Shown here: positions 43,733-53,184 of the stretch, piece by piece
Position numbering within the stretch: position 1 is the stretch's first letter
Layout of the letters: each line of letters opens with the position of its first letter
Source: UBA1672 sp050633325
Lineage (GTDB): Bacteria; Pseudomonadota; Alphaproteobacteria; Micavibrionales; Micavibrionaceae
Assembly (NCBI GenBank): GCA_050633325.1
Contig: JBOEGH010000002.1
Location: forward strand, 124,001-188,000
Reading direction: 5' to 3'
DNA length: 64,000 bases
Made by a program: the position numbers and the translations under genes
Notes under the pieces: generated by a model
What the model was told of the DNA's origin: nothing
The model's input: only the letters and a program-made list of their open reading frames with translations
The model's database searches: none

Positions 43733-44857
43733 ATGGAAACTATCATTGAATTTGTTCTGTGGGGGTGGGGTTTCTGGATTGTCAGGAACGTTGTTTTTAC
43801 ATTGATAGTTGTTGTCGGTATTTTGTTGTCCGTGGCATATATGACATATGCCGAGCGTAAGGTTTTGGGTGCTATGCAACGTAGACAAGGACCAATGACT
43901 GTTGGTCCTTTTGGCCTGTTGCAGCCGATTGCAGACGGAATTAAGTTGTTTTCAAAAGAGACAATCATACCCTCACAAGCACACAGAGTTGTATTCTTGC
44001 TTGCTCCTATGATGTTGTTTGTATTGTCACTGATTGCTTGGGTAGTTATTCCATTCGATAAAGGGTGGGTTTTAGCAAATCTTAATGTTGGGATTTTGTA
44101 TTTATTTGCCATATCGTCTATGGGCGTTTACGGCGTTATTATGGCCGGATGGGCATCTAACTCACGATATGCTTTTCTAGGTGGTCTGCGATCTGCCTCC
44201 CAAATGATATCTTATGAAGTTTCCATGGGCTTAATTATTGTTTGTGTATTACTCGTAACAGGATCTTTGAATTTACAAGAAATAGTGTTGGCGCCGCGTC
44301 CGTTATGGGTGCAAATTATGTTGTTTCCAATGTTCATCGTATTTCTGATTTCAATTCTTGCTGAAACTAACCGTTGCCCTTTTGATTTACCGGAAGGAGA
44401 GTCGGAAATAACAGGTGGATTTATGGTTGAATATTCTGCAATGACCTATGCATTATTCTTTCTGGGTGAATATGCCAATATGATTTTGATGAGTGCAATG
44501 ACAACCATATTATTTCTGGGTGGTTGGTTACCTCCGTTCGGAATAGAGCCGATTAGCTTTATTCCGGGTATTATATGGTTTGCACTTAAGGTGTGTGCGA
44601 TTTTGTTCTTTTATATCTGGGCACGCGCTACTTTGCCTCGCTTTAGATATGATCAGTTAATGCGACTCGGTTGGAAGGTGTTCTTACCATTTACTTTGGT
44701 TTGGGTTGTTTTTGTTGCAGGGACTCTGATGACGTTTAATGCACTGCCCGGTCAACGTGAGGCGGCCGCTGCGGCTAATGTTGAAAAAGCCAAGAGCGTT
44801 ATTGTAATGAAGGACACCGCCGAAGGAAAAACGTCAAATATTGAGGGTTCAGAATAA
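43733..44857 (+). CDS. nuoH: NADH-quinone oxidoreductase subunit H
   Basis: 374 residues with eight transmembrane helices. NuoH lines the quinone entry channel. Family signatures: AERKVLGAMQRRQGPM (about residues 41-56), GLLQPIADGIKLFSKE, AETNRCPFDLPEGESE (about 212-227) and ATLPRFRYDQLMRLGWK. The last 35 residues (after FNALPG) form a soluble Ala/Lys-rich tail beyond the usual end. Its stop overlaps the nuoI start. Confidence 0.97.
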   Translation: METIIEFVLWGWGFWIVRNVVFTLIVVVGILLSVAYMTYAERKVLGAMQRRQGPMTVGPFGLLQPIADGIKLFSKETIIPSQAHRVVFLLAPMMLFVLSLIAWVVIPFDKGWVLANLNVGILYLFAISSMGVYGVIMAGWASNSRYAFLGGLRSASQMISYEVSMGLIIVCVLLVTGSLNLQEIVLAPRPLWVQIMLFPMFIVFLISILAETNRCPFDLPEGESEITGGFMVEYSAMTYALFFLGEYANMILMSAMTTILFLGGWLPPFGIEPISFIPGIIWFALKVCAILFFYIWARATLPRFRYDQLMRLGWKVFLPFTLVWVVFVAGTLMTFNALPGQREAAAAANVEKAKSVIVMKDTAEGKTSNIEGSE

Positions 44858-45339
44858 TGGATAAATTTGCACGTATATTCTTCTTAACTGAAATTGTTAA
44901 AGGTTTTCTTCTAACTTTGAAGTACATGTTCTTTGTGCCTAAAGTTACTATTAATTACCCGTATGAGAAGGGGCCTATCTCCCCTAGATTCCGTGGAGAA
45001 CATGCACTTCGTAGATACCCAAACGGTGAAGAACGTTGCATAGCATGTAAACTATGTGAGGCAATTTGCCCTGCTTTGGCGATAACAATTGAGGCTAAAC
45101 CGCGTGATGATGGATCACGCCGTACAACGAAATATGATATCGATATGACCAAATGTATTTATTGCGGTTTGTGTCAAGAGGCATGCCCCGTTGATGCAAT
45201 TGTTGAGGGACCTAATTTCGAATTTGCAACGGAAACTCGTGAAGAGCTGTACTATGATAAAGATAAATTGTTATCTAATGGCGATCGTTGGGAAGCACAA
45301 ATAGCAGCTAACATAGTGGCTGATGCGCCTTATCGTTAA
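44857..45339 (+). CDS. nuoI: NADH-quinone oxidoreductase subunit I
   Basis: 160 residues. NuoI (23-kDa, TYKY) carries clusters N6a and N6b. Two ferredoxin motifs are intact: CIACKLCEAICP (about residues 61-72) and CIYCGLCQEACP (about 100-111). FRGEHALRRYPNGEERC just before the first is typical. One-base overlap with nuoH. A gene of unknown function follows four bases later. Confidence 0.97.
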   Translation: MDKFARIFFLTEIVKGFLLTLKYMFFVPKVTINYPYEKGPISPRFRGEHALRRYPNGEERCIACKLCEAICPALAITIEAKPRDDGSRRTTKYDIDMTKCIYCGLCQEACPVDAIVEGPNFEFATETREELYYDKDKLLSNGDRWEAQIAANIVADAPYR

Positions 45340-45342
45340 AAT

Positions 45343-45948
45343 ATGAGATTAATTGTACTTCTATCTATATTGTGTGGTGTTTTGTACTGGAAATCTGGTG
45401 GTGAGTTTTCCTTAGGGGGCAGTTTTGACGGTTTGGTGGGCGGAAGGCATGCTCCAGATAGCCCTATTCAAAAATCCAACTTTCCTGCAAAAAGTCGAAA
45501 TATAAATGGTTTTACATTAACTCTGCATCACAAGTTTTCTTTGACCGCATTAGTTCTTTCAAAGAAAAACTATATTTCAGGAATGGAATCTAAGTTATCT
45601 CCGGTTGATTTGGCGTTAGGCTGGGGGCCGATGTCTAACCCCGGTCCTCTCAGATCAATTAGTATATCTCAAGGCGGTAGGTTCTATCGATTTAGGTATA
45701 ACAACCCCCCACCCATCGCGCATCGTGATATTGAGCGCCACAGTTCCAATATGCATATTATTCCTGCAAATGATAAAATTTCTAAAGAGCTTAAAAAAGT
45801 TAGGAAGGGTGACGTTGTTTCATTAAGAGGGCATTTAGTTGATGCAAAAGGGGCAAGGGGCTGGTACTGGAAAAGCTCGCGCACACGTAATGATACAGGT
45901 GCGGGTGCTTGTGAATTGTTCTTGGTTGATGGTATAGCAATTAAGTAA
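45343..45948 (+). CDS. Conserved protein of unknown function with a LGWG...HSSNMH pattern
   Basis: 201 residues. A hydrophobic N-terminus (RLIVLLSILCGVLYW, about residues 2-16) is a signal anchor. The main domain has LALGWGPMSN (about residue 92), then ERHSSNMHIIPAN and a final GWYWKSSRTRNDTGAGACEL. I recall the same string of motifs in an uncharacterised proteobacterial family, where the Arg/His-Ser-Asn-Met-His and DTG...GACE segments are the most conserved parts. No function is known to me. It follows nuoI by three bases and is likely in the same transcript. Confidence 0.6.
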   Translation: MRLIVLLSILCGVLYWKSGGEFSLGGSFDGLVGGRHAPDSPIQKSNFPAKSRNINGFTLTLHHKFSLTALVLSKKNYISGMESKLSPVDLALGWGPMSNPGPLRSISISQGGRFYRFRYNNPPPIAHRDIERHSSNMHIIPANDKISKELKKVRKGDVVSLRGHLVDAKGARGWYWKSSRTRNDTGAGACELFLVDGIAIK

Positions 45949-45962
45949 TCTTGCTAATCTTC

Positions 45963-46295
45963 TTACATCGTATTTTCTTCTATGAAATCAAGCTCTACTG
46001 GCTTTTGTGATTCCTCTATACCTTTTTCAATTTCGTCGTTAGGTATTCCGTATAAGTCCAAATTTTCCTGATTAGTAGAGTTCAAAGCATTTTGAGCAGC
46101 GTCTAAAGTCAAAGGAACTGACATAGTTTCATTGTCATTTGTAAATATTAAGTTGTCACCGGACGCTTTTGTTGTAGCAGCTTGATTGTAATGCAAAGTG
46201 CATGCTTTTCTGACATCTCTATATGTTTCTGCTGCTTTGAACTCTTCTAGGGTTATTTCTGTAACCTCTATTCCATTATTTATATTATCCACCAT
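45963..46295 (-). CDS. Small acidic unknown protein
   Basis: 110 residues, rich in Asn, Glu and Thr, without signal peptide or membrane helix. The start is well supported by a GGAGG ribosome-binding site six bases before the ATG. No family is recognised. It lies on the opposite strand inside the nuoI-nuoJ break, so it splits complex I genes into separate transcripts. Confidence 0.5.
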   Translation of the reverse strand: MVDNINNGIEVTEITLEEFKAAETYRDVRKACTLHYNQAATTKASGDNLIFTNDNETMSVPLTLDAAQNALNSTNQENLDLYGIPNDEIEKGIEESQKPVELDFIEENTM

Positions 46296-46377
46296 TTTGG
46301 CCTCCCATTTGTTGGGGGCATTTTAATGATGCCTAGGTGTGGTGTCAAATTTGGTGATTTTATAGTGTTATACGTTT

Positions 46378-46896
46378 TTAAAATATTGAGTTAATAGGGG
46401 TGTGAAAATATAAAAGAAGGGATTCTGACCCTGGGTTTTTATTTCCGCCCAAACCTGCATGTGATATATGGTTTAGGGCTATTGATACCCTGTTTTTATT
46501 TTTGAATTTATAGCCTAATTCAATCTGGGATTTAAATTGAATTGGGTGATTGAGGTCTATATCATTATTGCCATGAGAGTATAAACCAACGCCAAATGAG
46601 GTTGTTAGAAACGTGTTTTTAGTTGGTTCTAGCTCTAAAAGTAATCCGCCACCGCCCCAAATGCTTTGCCTGCTGTTAACTTGCAACCCAAACCAAGGCT
46701 TTATACGTTTGAATACTACTGATTTGGATGGTCTGTATTCAACAGCAACAGTAGCGGAATTGTTGTTGCTGTCCAATGCGTTGTAATATCCTACTGATAA
46801 CCCCAAAAACCCGAAATCTTTTGCGTGCGCGTTTGTCTTTACTACAGATAAGCAGAAAATTAATATCAATGTTGGTGTTATAAAATGCTGATGCAT
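46378..46896 (-). CDS. PagL-like lipid A 3-O-deacylase / acyloxyacyl hydrolase
   Basis: 172 residues. A signal peptide (about residues 7-25, ending NAHA) precedes an eight-stranded beta-barrel pattern with alternating aromatic and polar residues. The C-terminal NHISHAGLGGNKNPGSESL (about 143-161) matches the PagL catalytic region, in which His and Ser (H-x-S) plus a Glu form the active site. PagL removes the 3-O acyl chain of lipid A in the outer membrane, lowering its endotoxicity. The call rests on this motif and size (PagL about 170). It lies inside the nuo cluster on the minus strand. Confidence 0.75.
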   Translation of the reverse strand: MHQHFITPTLILIFCLSVVKTNAHAKDFGFLGLSVGYYNALDSNNNSATVAVEYRPSKSVVFKRIKPWFGLQVNSRQSIWGGGGLLLELEPTKNTFLTTSFGVGLYSHGNNDIDLNHPIQFKSQIELGYKFKNKNRVSIALNHISHAGLGGNKNPGSESLLLYFHTPINSIF

Positions 46897-47092
46897 AAGT
46901 TATTCTTTGTGAGGGAAGGGTGAAGAAATTAGAAAGAATTATATAATCAGTGTGTATTACAGAAATATTGAGTCTTTTCACTTGATAAATCAATATAAAA
47001 AGCAAGAATAGATAATGTTTTTTTGATTTCCTGCCTTGCGGTACCTTTAAGAAAGGATTAAAAATAAAACTAATAATAATAGAGATATTTCA

Positions 47093-47707
47093 ATGATCAT
47101 ACAGGCGTTAGCCTTTTATTTATTTGCAGGAATTTTAGTTGTGAGTGCCTTGATGGTTATTACTGCTCGTAATCCTGTGCATTCGGTATTATTTTTAATA
47201 TTAGGTTTTTTTAATGCGGCAGGATTGTTCGTCCTCTTGGGGGCTGAATTTATCGCCATGATACTCGTGATTGTGTATGTCGGGGCTGTCGCTGTTTTGT
47301 TCTTATTCGTTGTTATGATGTTGGAAATTGATTTCGCAAATTTACGAAAAGGTGGAATGCAATATATACCACTGGGGATTGTCATAGGTGGAATATTATT
47401 GTTTGAATTCGTTACAATTTATACTTATTGGCAATTCTCGCCATCTGCTAGTATGAATGCTGATCTTCCGGTTTCTGCCTTTGGTGATATGCAAAACGCA
47501 GAATCTTTGGGGCTTGTCCTTTATACTAACTATATCTTACCGTTTCAGTTGGCAGGATTGATTTTATTTGTCGCCATGATTGGTGCTATTGTCCTTACTC
47601 ACAGGAATCGCCCAGGAGTATTGAAACAAAAAGTATCTGATCAGCACGCTAGAAAAGCATCAGATGTCTTGGAAGTTAAAAAGATATCTTCCGGAACGGG
47701 GGCATAG
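47093..47707 (+). CDS. nuoJ: NADH-quinone oxidoreductase subunit J
   Basis: 204 residues with five transmembrane helices; the region GAEFIAMILVIVYVGAVAVLF (about residues 50-70) contains the pi-bulge helix typical of NuoJ. The C-terminal tail after about residue 175 is soluble. The 197 bases upstream, after the divergent pagL-like gene, must hold the promoter of the nuoJ-N segment, but no strong box was found there. nuoK starts two bases after the stop. Confidence 0.96.
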   Translation: MIIQALAFYLFAGILVVSALMVITARNPVHSVLFLILGFFNAAGLFVLLGAEFIAMILVIVYVGAVAVLFLFVVMMLEIDFANLRKGGMQYIPLGIVIGGILLFEFVTIYTYWQFSPSASMNADLPVSAFGDMQNAESLGLVLYTNYILPFQLAGLILFVAMIGAIVLTHRNRPGVLKQKVSDQHARKASDVLEVKKISSGTGA

Positions 47708-47709
47708 GT

Positions 47710-48030
47710 ATGGATACGCTTCTAAATATTGGAATGACACATTTTCTGATACTCGCAGCTATTATCTTTACGATAGGTGTGTTCGGAATATTCCTTAATA
47801 GGAAAAACGTAATTGTTATATTGATGTCAATAGAGCTGATGTTACTTGCTGTTAATATAAACTTTATTACATTTTCTGCTTACTTGAATGATTTGGTTGG
47901 CCAGGTTTTCGTTATGTTTATCTTGACTGTCGCCGCTGCTGAAGCTGCGATTGGCTTGGCTATATTGGTTGTACTCTTCCGCAATAAAGGCTCTATCGCC
48001 GTGGAAGAGATTTCAGAGATGAAGGGATAA
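47710..48030 (+). CDS. nuoK: NADH-quinone oxidoreductase subunit K
   Basis: 106 residues, three transmembrane helices. Conserved membrane glutamates lie in SIELMLLAVNINF (about residue 41) and AAAEAAIGLAI (about 77), part of the proton path. The gene is between nuoJ and nuoL at the normal place. Confidence 0.97.
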   Translation: MDTLLNIGMTHFLILAAIIFTIGVFGIFLNRKNVIVILMSIELMLLAVNINFITFSAYLNDLVGQVFVMFILTVAAAEAAIGLAILVVLFRNKGSIAVEEISEMKG

Positions 48031-48036
48031 GGCTTT

Positions 48037-50187
48037 ATGGAACTGCTAGCTGTTTTTCCTCCGTTATTCGCGTTTCTGATAATAGGCCTGTTCGGTAAGA
48101 ATATGGACTATAAGCTGTGCCAGTTTGTTGCATGTTCTGCTGTTATTGTTGCTGCTCTTTCTTCTATCAGCTTATTTTTCTCAGTAATATTGAATGAAAA
48201 TATGGTGGATGCATCATATTCTACCGTTTTGGCGGATTGGATTACGTCTGGTGATCTATCTGTTCGATGGGCGTTGAAAATTGACCAGTTGTCCATAGTT
48301 ATGATGTGTGTGGTTAATATTGTTTCCGCATGTGTTCATGTCTATTCTGTCGGTTATATGAGCCATGACGCCTGCAAAAGCAGATTTATGTCATATCTTA
48401 GCTTGTTTACATTTGCTATGCTTATGCTGGTTACTTCTGACAATCTTTTGCAGTTGTTCTTTGGCTGGGAGGGCGTTGGTGTTGCATCTTATCTTCTTAT
48501 TGGTTTTTGGAATCATAAGCATTCTGCCAATGCGGCTGCTCAAAAGGCGTTCGTTGTAAATCGTGTTGGTGATTTCGGCCTTGCACTTGGTGTTATGGCG
48601 GTTTTCGTTGTTTTTGGCAGTATAGAATTCGCAACTATCTTTGATAATGCAGAGAGCCATGCGGATACGATGATGACGTTTCTGGGGCTTGAATTTCATG
48701 CTTTGACGGTTATTTGTTTGCTTTTATTTGTTGGTGCAATGGGTAAGTCAGCACAGCTTGGCCTACATACATGGCTTCCTGATGCTATGGAAGGGCCAAC
48801 ACCGGTATCTGCACTTATTCATGCTGCTACTATGGTGACAGCAGGGGTTTTCCTTGTTGCTAGGTTCTCTCCGGTGTTTGAATATGCTCCCTTAGCCTTG
48901 ATGGTTGTCACTGTTGTTGGTGCTACTACTGCTTTTGTTGCGGCCACTATTGGGTTGACGCAATATGATATAAAGCGCGTAATTGCTTACTCAACGATGA
49001 GCCAGTTAGGATATATGTTCTTCGCGCTTGGTGTTTCTGCTTATGGTGCTGCAGTATTTCATCTAATGACTCATGCGTTCTTCAAGGCATTGTTATTCCT
49101 TGGCGCAGGATCAGTTATACATGCAATGTCAGATGAACAAGATATGCGCAATATGGGTGGTTTGTGGAAAAAGATACCTGTTACATATGTTATGATGTGG
49201 ATAGGGTCTCTGGCCTTGGCTGGTGTTTGGCCGTTTGCTGGCTATTTCTCAAAAGACATTGTTCTTGAAGCCGCTTGGGCTGACCATACATGGTTTGGTG
49301 AATATGCATATTGGATGGGCATTATGGCCGCATTTATGACTGCGTTTTACAGTTGGCGTTTGCTAATTATGACTTTCCACGGTTCTCCTCGTGCTAGTGA
49401 AAAAGTGATGAGTCATGTGCACGAGTCTCCTTCTATCATGTTGTTCCCTCTGTTTATTCTTGCAACAGGAGCGATGTTGTCAGGTATTGTTTTCTACGGT
49501 GGCTTTGTCGGTTCTTCTATCGAGCATCACGCATCAGCCGAAGTTCACTCGGAAATAGCGCCTGCATCTGGTGAAGATCATGATGGAAATGACGATCATG
49601 GTAAGGATAGTGACCACGCCAAACATGATGATGCGCATGGTAAAGGTCACGGGTCTTCTTTAGAAGTTAACATGTGGTCTAAAGAATATTTTTGGCATGA
49701 TGCAATTAAAGTTTTACCACAAAATGATACTGTTGAGGCCGCGCATTCTGTGCCTTATTGGGTTAAGAAGCTGCCATTGGTGGCAGGTGCTTTAGGTATA
49801 TTATTAGCTTATATAATTTATATGTTTAAACCCGGAAGCTCTGCGGTAATAGTACGTGTGTTTAAACCTCTTCATGTTTTATTCTTTAACAAATGGTTCT
49901 TTGATCCTATTTATAACTTTTTGATAGTCACAAAATCATTGGCTCTTGGGCGTATTTTTTGGCGCAGCGATAAGTCCGTAGTAGACCGTATGGGTGCAGA
50001 TGGTGTTGCTGCTTTCTCAGGCAGATTTGCGCAAAATCTTTCAAAGTTCCAAAGTGGATACATATATCAGTATGCATTTGTAATGATTGTGGCACTTATA
50101 ACAATTATTACATGGTTTGTGTTGAAAGCTGATCCATCATTTTATTCCGTTGTTAATGCACAATCTGTAGAGGGATTAACGAAATGA
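48037..50187 (+). CDS. nuoL: NADH-quinone oxidoreductase subunit L
   Basis: 716 residues, longer than the 613-residue E. coli protein and similar to other alphaproteobacteria. NuoL is the distal antiporter-like proton pump with a long lateral helix. Key segments: FFGWEGVGVASYLLIGFW (about residues 142-159), KSAQLGLHTWLPDAMEGPTPVSALIHAATM and YSTMSQLGYM. Between late helices, about residues 494-540, lies a His/Asp/Glu-rich loop (many HD, HG and DH pairs). Its stop overlaps the nuoM start (ATGA). Confidence 0.97.
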   Translation: MELLAVFPPLFAFLIIGLFGKNMDYKLCQFVACSAVIVAALSSISLFFSVILNENMVDASYSTVLADWITSGDLSVRWALKIDQLSIVMMCVVNIVSACVHVYSVGYMSHDACKSRFMSYLSLFTFAMLMLVTSDNLLQLFFGWEGVGVASYLLIGFWNHKHSANAAAQKAFVVNRVGDFGLALGVMAVFVVFGSIEFATIFDNAESHADTMMTFLGLEFHALTVICLLLFVGAMGKSAQLGLHTWLPDAMEGPTPVSALIHAATMVTAGVFLVARFSPVFEYAPLALMVVTVVGATTAFVAATIGLTQYDIKRVIAYSTMSQLGYMFFALGVSAYGAAVFHLMTHAFFKALLFLGAGSVIHAMSDEQDMRNMGGLWKKIPVTYVMMWIGSLALAGVWPFAGYFSKDIVLEAAWADHTWFGEYAYWMGIMAAFMTAFYSWRLLIMTFHGSPRASEKVMSHVHESPSIMLFPLFILATGAMLSGIVFYGGFVGSSIEHHASAEVHSEIAPASGEDHDGNDDHGKDSDHAKHDDAHGKGHGSSLEVNMWSKEYFWHDAIKVLPQNDTVEAAHSVPYWVKKLPLVAGALGILLAYIIYMFKPGSSAVIVRVFKPLHVLFFNKWFFDPIYNFLIVTKSLALGRIFWRSDKSVVDRMGADGVAAFSGRFAQNLSKFQSGYIYQYAFVMIVALITIITWFVLKADPSFYSVVNAQSVEGLTK

Positions 50188-51737
50188 ATATGCCTCCGGT
50201 TCTCTCTATTATGATTTTCTTACCGCTTATTTGTGCCGCTATGGTGGCATTGGTTCGCGGTGAAAAGGGTGATGAAGCCATAGTTGAAAAGAACATAAAG
50301 AACTTATCATTGTTCGGTTCTTTTTTCGTTCTTGCTTTTGGTTTGTTCATGTATCAGAATTTTGATCACACCTCGTCAGGTTTCCAATTTGAAGAGCAAT
50401 ATTCATGGTTAAAAGCCGCAGGTATAAACTATCACCTCGGTATTGATGGTATCTCGGTGTTTTTTATACTTCTTTCCGTTTTTCTTACACCGATTTGCAT
50501 ATTGGCCAGTTGGAACAGCGTGAAGAGTAGAATTAAAGAGTATATGATCGCCTTCCTGGTTCTTGAAAGCTTTATGATAGGAACTTTTGCGGCCTTAGAT
50601 TCTATTCTATTCTACGTGTTTTTTGAGGGCGTGCTCATACCGATGTTTTTGATTGTTGGTGTTTGGGGTGGTGAAAACAGAGTTTATGCATCGTACAAAT
50701 TATTCCTTTATACTTTGCTTGGTTCTGTTCTTATGTTGTTGGCTGTGTTGGTTTTATACATGCAAACAGGAACAACCGACATCCCTGAGTTAATTAAAAA
50801 CCCCGTTAGCTTTGAGTTACAGAAATGGTTGTGGCTTGCTTTCTTTGCGAGCTTCGCTGTTAAAATGCCTATGTGGCCGGTTCACACATGGTTGCCTGAT
50901 GCTCATGTTCAGGCACCAACCGCAGGATCAGTTATACTGGCTGGTGTTTTGCTGAAGATGGGTGGTTATGGGTTTTTACGTTTTTCAATACCTATGCTGC
51001 CTGAGGCAAGCTTATATTACGCGGAGTTTGTTATGTGGCTTAGTGTTATCGCCATTATATACACATCTTTGGTCGCGTTAGTTCAAGAGGATATGAAAAA
51101 GCTTATAGCCTACTCATCCGTGGCGCATATGGGGTTTGTTACACTTGGTATTTTTTCGTTTAACCAGCAAGGTATCGAAGGTGCTGTATTTCAGATGATC
51201 AGTCATGGCGTTATATCCGCGGCATTATTTCTGTGCGTAGGTGTAGTTTATGATCGGTTACATACGCGTGATATCGGCCGTTATGGTGGTATTGTTAAAA
51301 ACATGCCTATTTACGCAACATTCTTTATGATATTTACCCTTGGTTCTGTCGGTCTTCCTGGTACAAGTGGTTTCGTTGGTGAGTTTTTGTCACTGCTTGG
51401 TGCTTTCCAAGCCCATACAGTAGTGGCTGCATTCGCAACAACAGGGGTTGTTCTTGGCGCTGCTTATATGTTGGTTTTGTACAGACGTGTTGTTTTTGGT
51501 CCACAGGACAATAAAGACGCATCTGAAATGCCAGATTTGAATATTATGGAGAAAGCCATTTTAGTCCCCTTGGTAATTTTAGTTTTTTATTTGGGGGTAT
51601 TCCCAAATGTTGTTCTGGGCAAAATTTCTCCCGCAATATCAGAAATAGTTTCAATTTATGAGGCTGTTGATACTGCTCATGAGGAGGCTAACTCTATTGA
51701 TAAAAAAGACGATAAAAAAGACGAGGAGGGCAGATAA
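50184..51737 (+). CDS. nuoM: NADH-quinone oxidoreductase subunit M
   Basis: 517 residues, about 14 transmembrane helices. NuoM is an antiporter-like proton-pumping subunit. Signatures: FFEGVLIPMFLIVGVWGG (about residues 150-167), KMPMWPVHTWLPDAHVQAPT (about 233-252) and YSSVAHMGFVTLGIFS. The C-terminus adds a charged tail (KKDDKKDEEGR). Four-base overlap with nuoL and one-base overlap with nuoN. Confidence 0.97.
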   Translation: MNMPPVLSIMIFLPLICAAMVALVRGEKGDEAIVEKNIKNLSLFGSFFVLAFGLFMYQNFDHTSSGFQFEEQYSWLKAAGINYHLGIDGISVFFILLSVFLTPICILASWNSVKSRIKEYMIAFLVLESFMIGTFAALDSILFYVFFEGVLIPMFLIVGVWGGENRVYASYKLFLYTLLGSVLMLLAVLVLYMQTGTTDIPELIKNPVSFELQKWLWLAFFASFAVKMPMWPVHTWLPDAHVQAPTAGSVILAGVLLKMGGYGFLRFSIPMLPEASLYYAEFVMWLSVIAIIYTSLVALVQEDMKKLIAYSSVAHMGFVTLGIFSFNQQGIEGAVFQMISHGVISAALFLCVGVVYDRLHTRDIGRYGGIVKNMPIYATFFMIFTLGSVGLPGTSGFVGEFLSLLGAFQAHTVVAAFATTGVVLGAAYMLVLYRRVVFGPQDNKDASEMPDLNIMEKAILVPLVILVFYLGVFPNVVLGKISPAISEIVSIYEAVDTAHEEANSIDKKDDKKDEEGR

Positions 51738-53173
51738 TGGGTGATTTACACATAATGCTAATTCTTCCTGAGATTTTCCTTGCTCTGACAGGTATGGGTT
51801 TTTTGATGTTAGGAGTTTTCCAAGGAAACAGAAGCACAGATGTTATATGTTGGTCTGCCTGTGTTAGTTTTATTATTGCTGCCGTTCTTCTTACAAAATA
51901 TGATTGGAACACTCAGTATATATTGAACAATATGTTGGTAATGGATCAATTCTCAGGTGTTATGAAACTGTTGATTTTGTTTGGCTTAATAATGTCATTG
52001 GCATTGTCTGTTCAATATCTATATCAGGAAAGAATTGCTAAGTTCGAGTATCCGGTTTTGGTGGTGTTCTCTGGCATCGGCATGATGTTGATGGTTTCTT
52101 CTAATAACTTCCTTAGCCTGTATATGTCTTTGGAACTTCAGTCTTTAGCCCTGTATGTTTTGGCAGCGTTCCACAGAAACTCTCTTCGTTCTGGTGAAGC
52201 CGCAACTAAGTACTTTATTCTAGGTGCGCTTTCTTCGGGTATGTTGCTGTTTGGAATATCACTTATTTATGGTTTTGTTGGTTCTGTTGACTTTATTACA
52301 GTGCAAAAAACACTGGCTGATTTGCAGTTGATCCCTCCTGGGGTTGTTGTTGGTATGGTGTTAATTCTTGTCGCCATGGCTTTTAAAATATCTGCTGTTC
52401 CATTTCATATGTGGACACCTGATGTTTATGAAGGATCACCAACATGTGTAACAGCTTTCTTTGCAATCGTCCCTAAGGTTGCTGCCCTTGGTTTGTTAAT
52501 ACGTTTATTGTTTGGTCCTTTTGCGCCGGCGGCTGATCAATGGATGCAGATTTTATATTTTATGTCTATCGCTTCTTTGGTTGTCGGTTCGTTCGCAGCC
52601 ATTGCCCAGGATAATATTAAGCGCCTGTTTGCATATAGTTCTATAGGGAATATGGGGTATGTGATGATAGGTATAGTCGCAGGAACTTCTCAGGGAGTTG
52701 GTTCAGTTATAGTATTTTTATTTATTTATTTGGCCATGACTGCAGGGGCTTTTTCTATCATTTTGTTGATGCGTAGAAATGGTCTGGCCGTTGAGAAGAT
52801 TAGTGATCTATCAGGTTTTGCGAAGAATAATCCAATGCTTGCTTATGCTATGGCGGTCTTGATGTTCTCGATGAGTGGTATACCACCATTAGCAGGGTTT
52901 TTTGGTAAGTTGTTTATTTTCCAAGCTGCAATTGAGAGTGAATTATATGTTCTAGCCACATTGGGCATTATTTCATCCGTTGTGGCAGCGTATTACTATA
53001 TTCGTGTTATTAAAGTGATGTTTTTTGATGATGCGGTTGAAGAGTTTGATGAGAATAACGATTTAGGAAAACGTATGGTCCTTATTGTTTCTATGTCTGT
53101 TGTATTTGGATTTATTTTCTTACCTAATGCTATTTTAGACAGCGCGTTGAGTGCGGCAAAGTCCTTGTTTTAA
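51737..53173 (+). CDS. nuoN: NADH-quinone oxidoreductase subunit N
   Basis: 478 residues, about 14 transmembrane helices. It is the third antiporter-like subunit. Signatures: YMSLELQSLALYVLAAF (about residues 130-146), KISAVPFHMWTPDVYEGSPT (about 219-238), AYSSIGNMGYVMIG (about 297-310) and SGIPPLAGFFGK. It is the last nuo gene, and birA follows after 11 bases, the usual alphaproteobacterial order. Confidence 0.97.
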   Translation: MGDLHIMLILPEIFLALTGMGFLMLGVFQGNRSTDVICWSACVSFIIAAVLLTKYDWNTQYILNNMLVMDQFSGVMKLLILFGLIMSLALSVQYLYQERIAKFEYPVLVVFSGIGMMLMVSSNNFLSLYMSLELQSLALYVLAAFHRNSLRSGEAATKYFILGALSSGMLLFGISLIYGFVGSVDFITVQKTLADLQLIPPGVVVGMVLILVAMAFKISAVPFHMWTPDVYEGSPTCVTAFFAIVPKVAALGLLIRLLFGPFAPAADQWMQILYFMSIASLVVGSFAAIAQDNIKRLFAYSSIGNMGYVMIGIVAGTSQGVGSVIVFLFIYLAMTAGAFSIILLMRRNGLAVEKISDLSGFAKNNPMLAYAMAVLMFSMSGIPPLAGFFGKLFIFQAAIESELYVLATLGIISSVVAAYYYIRVIKVMFFDDAVEEFDENNDLGKRMVLIVSMSVVFGFIFLPNAILDSALSAAKSLF

Positions 53174-53184
53174 GATGTTCTCCT

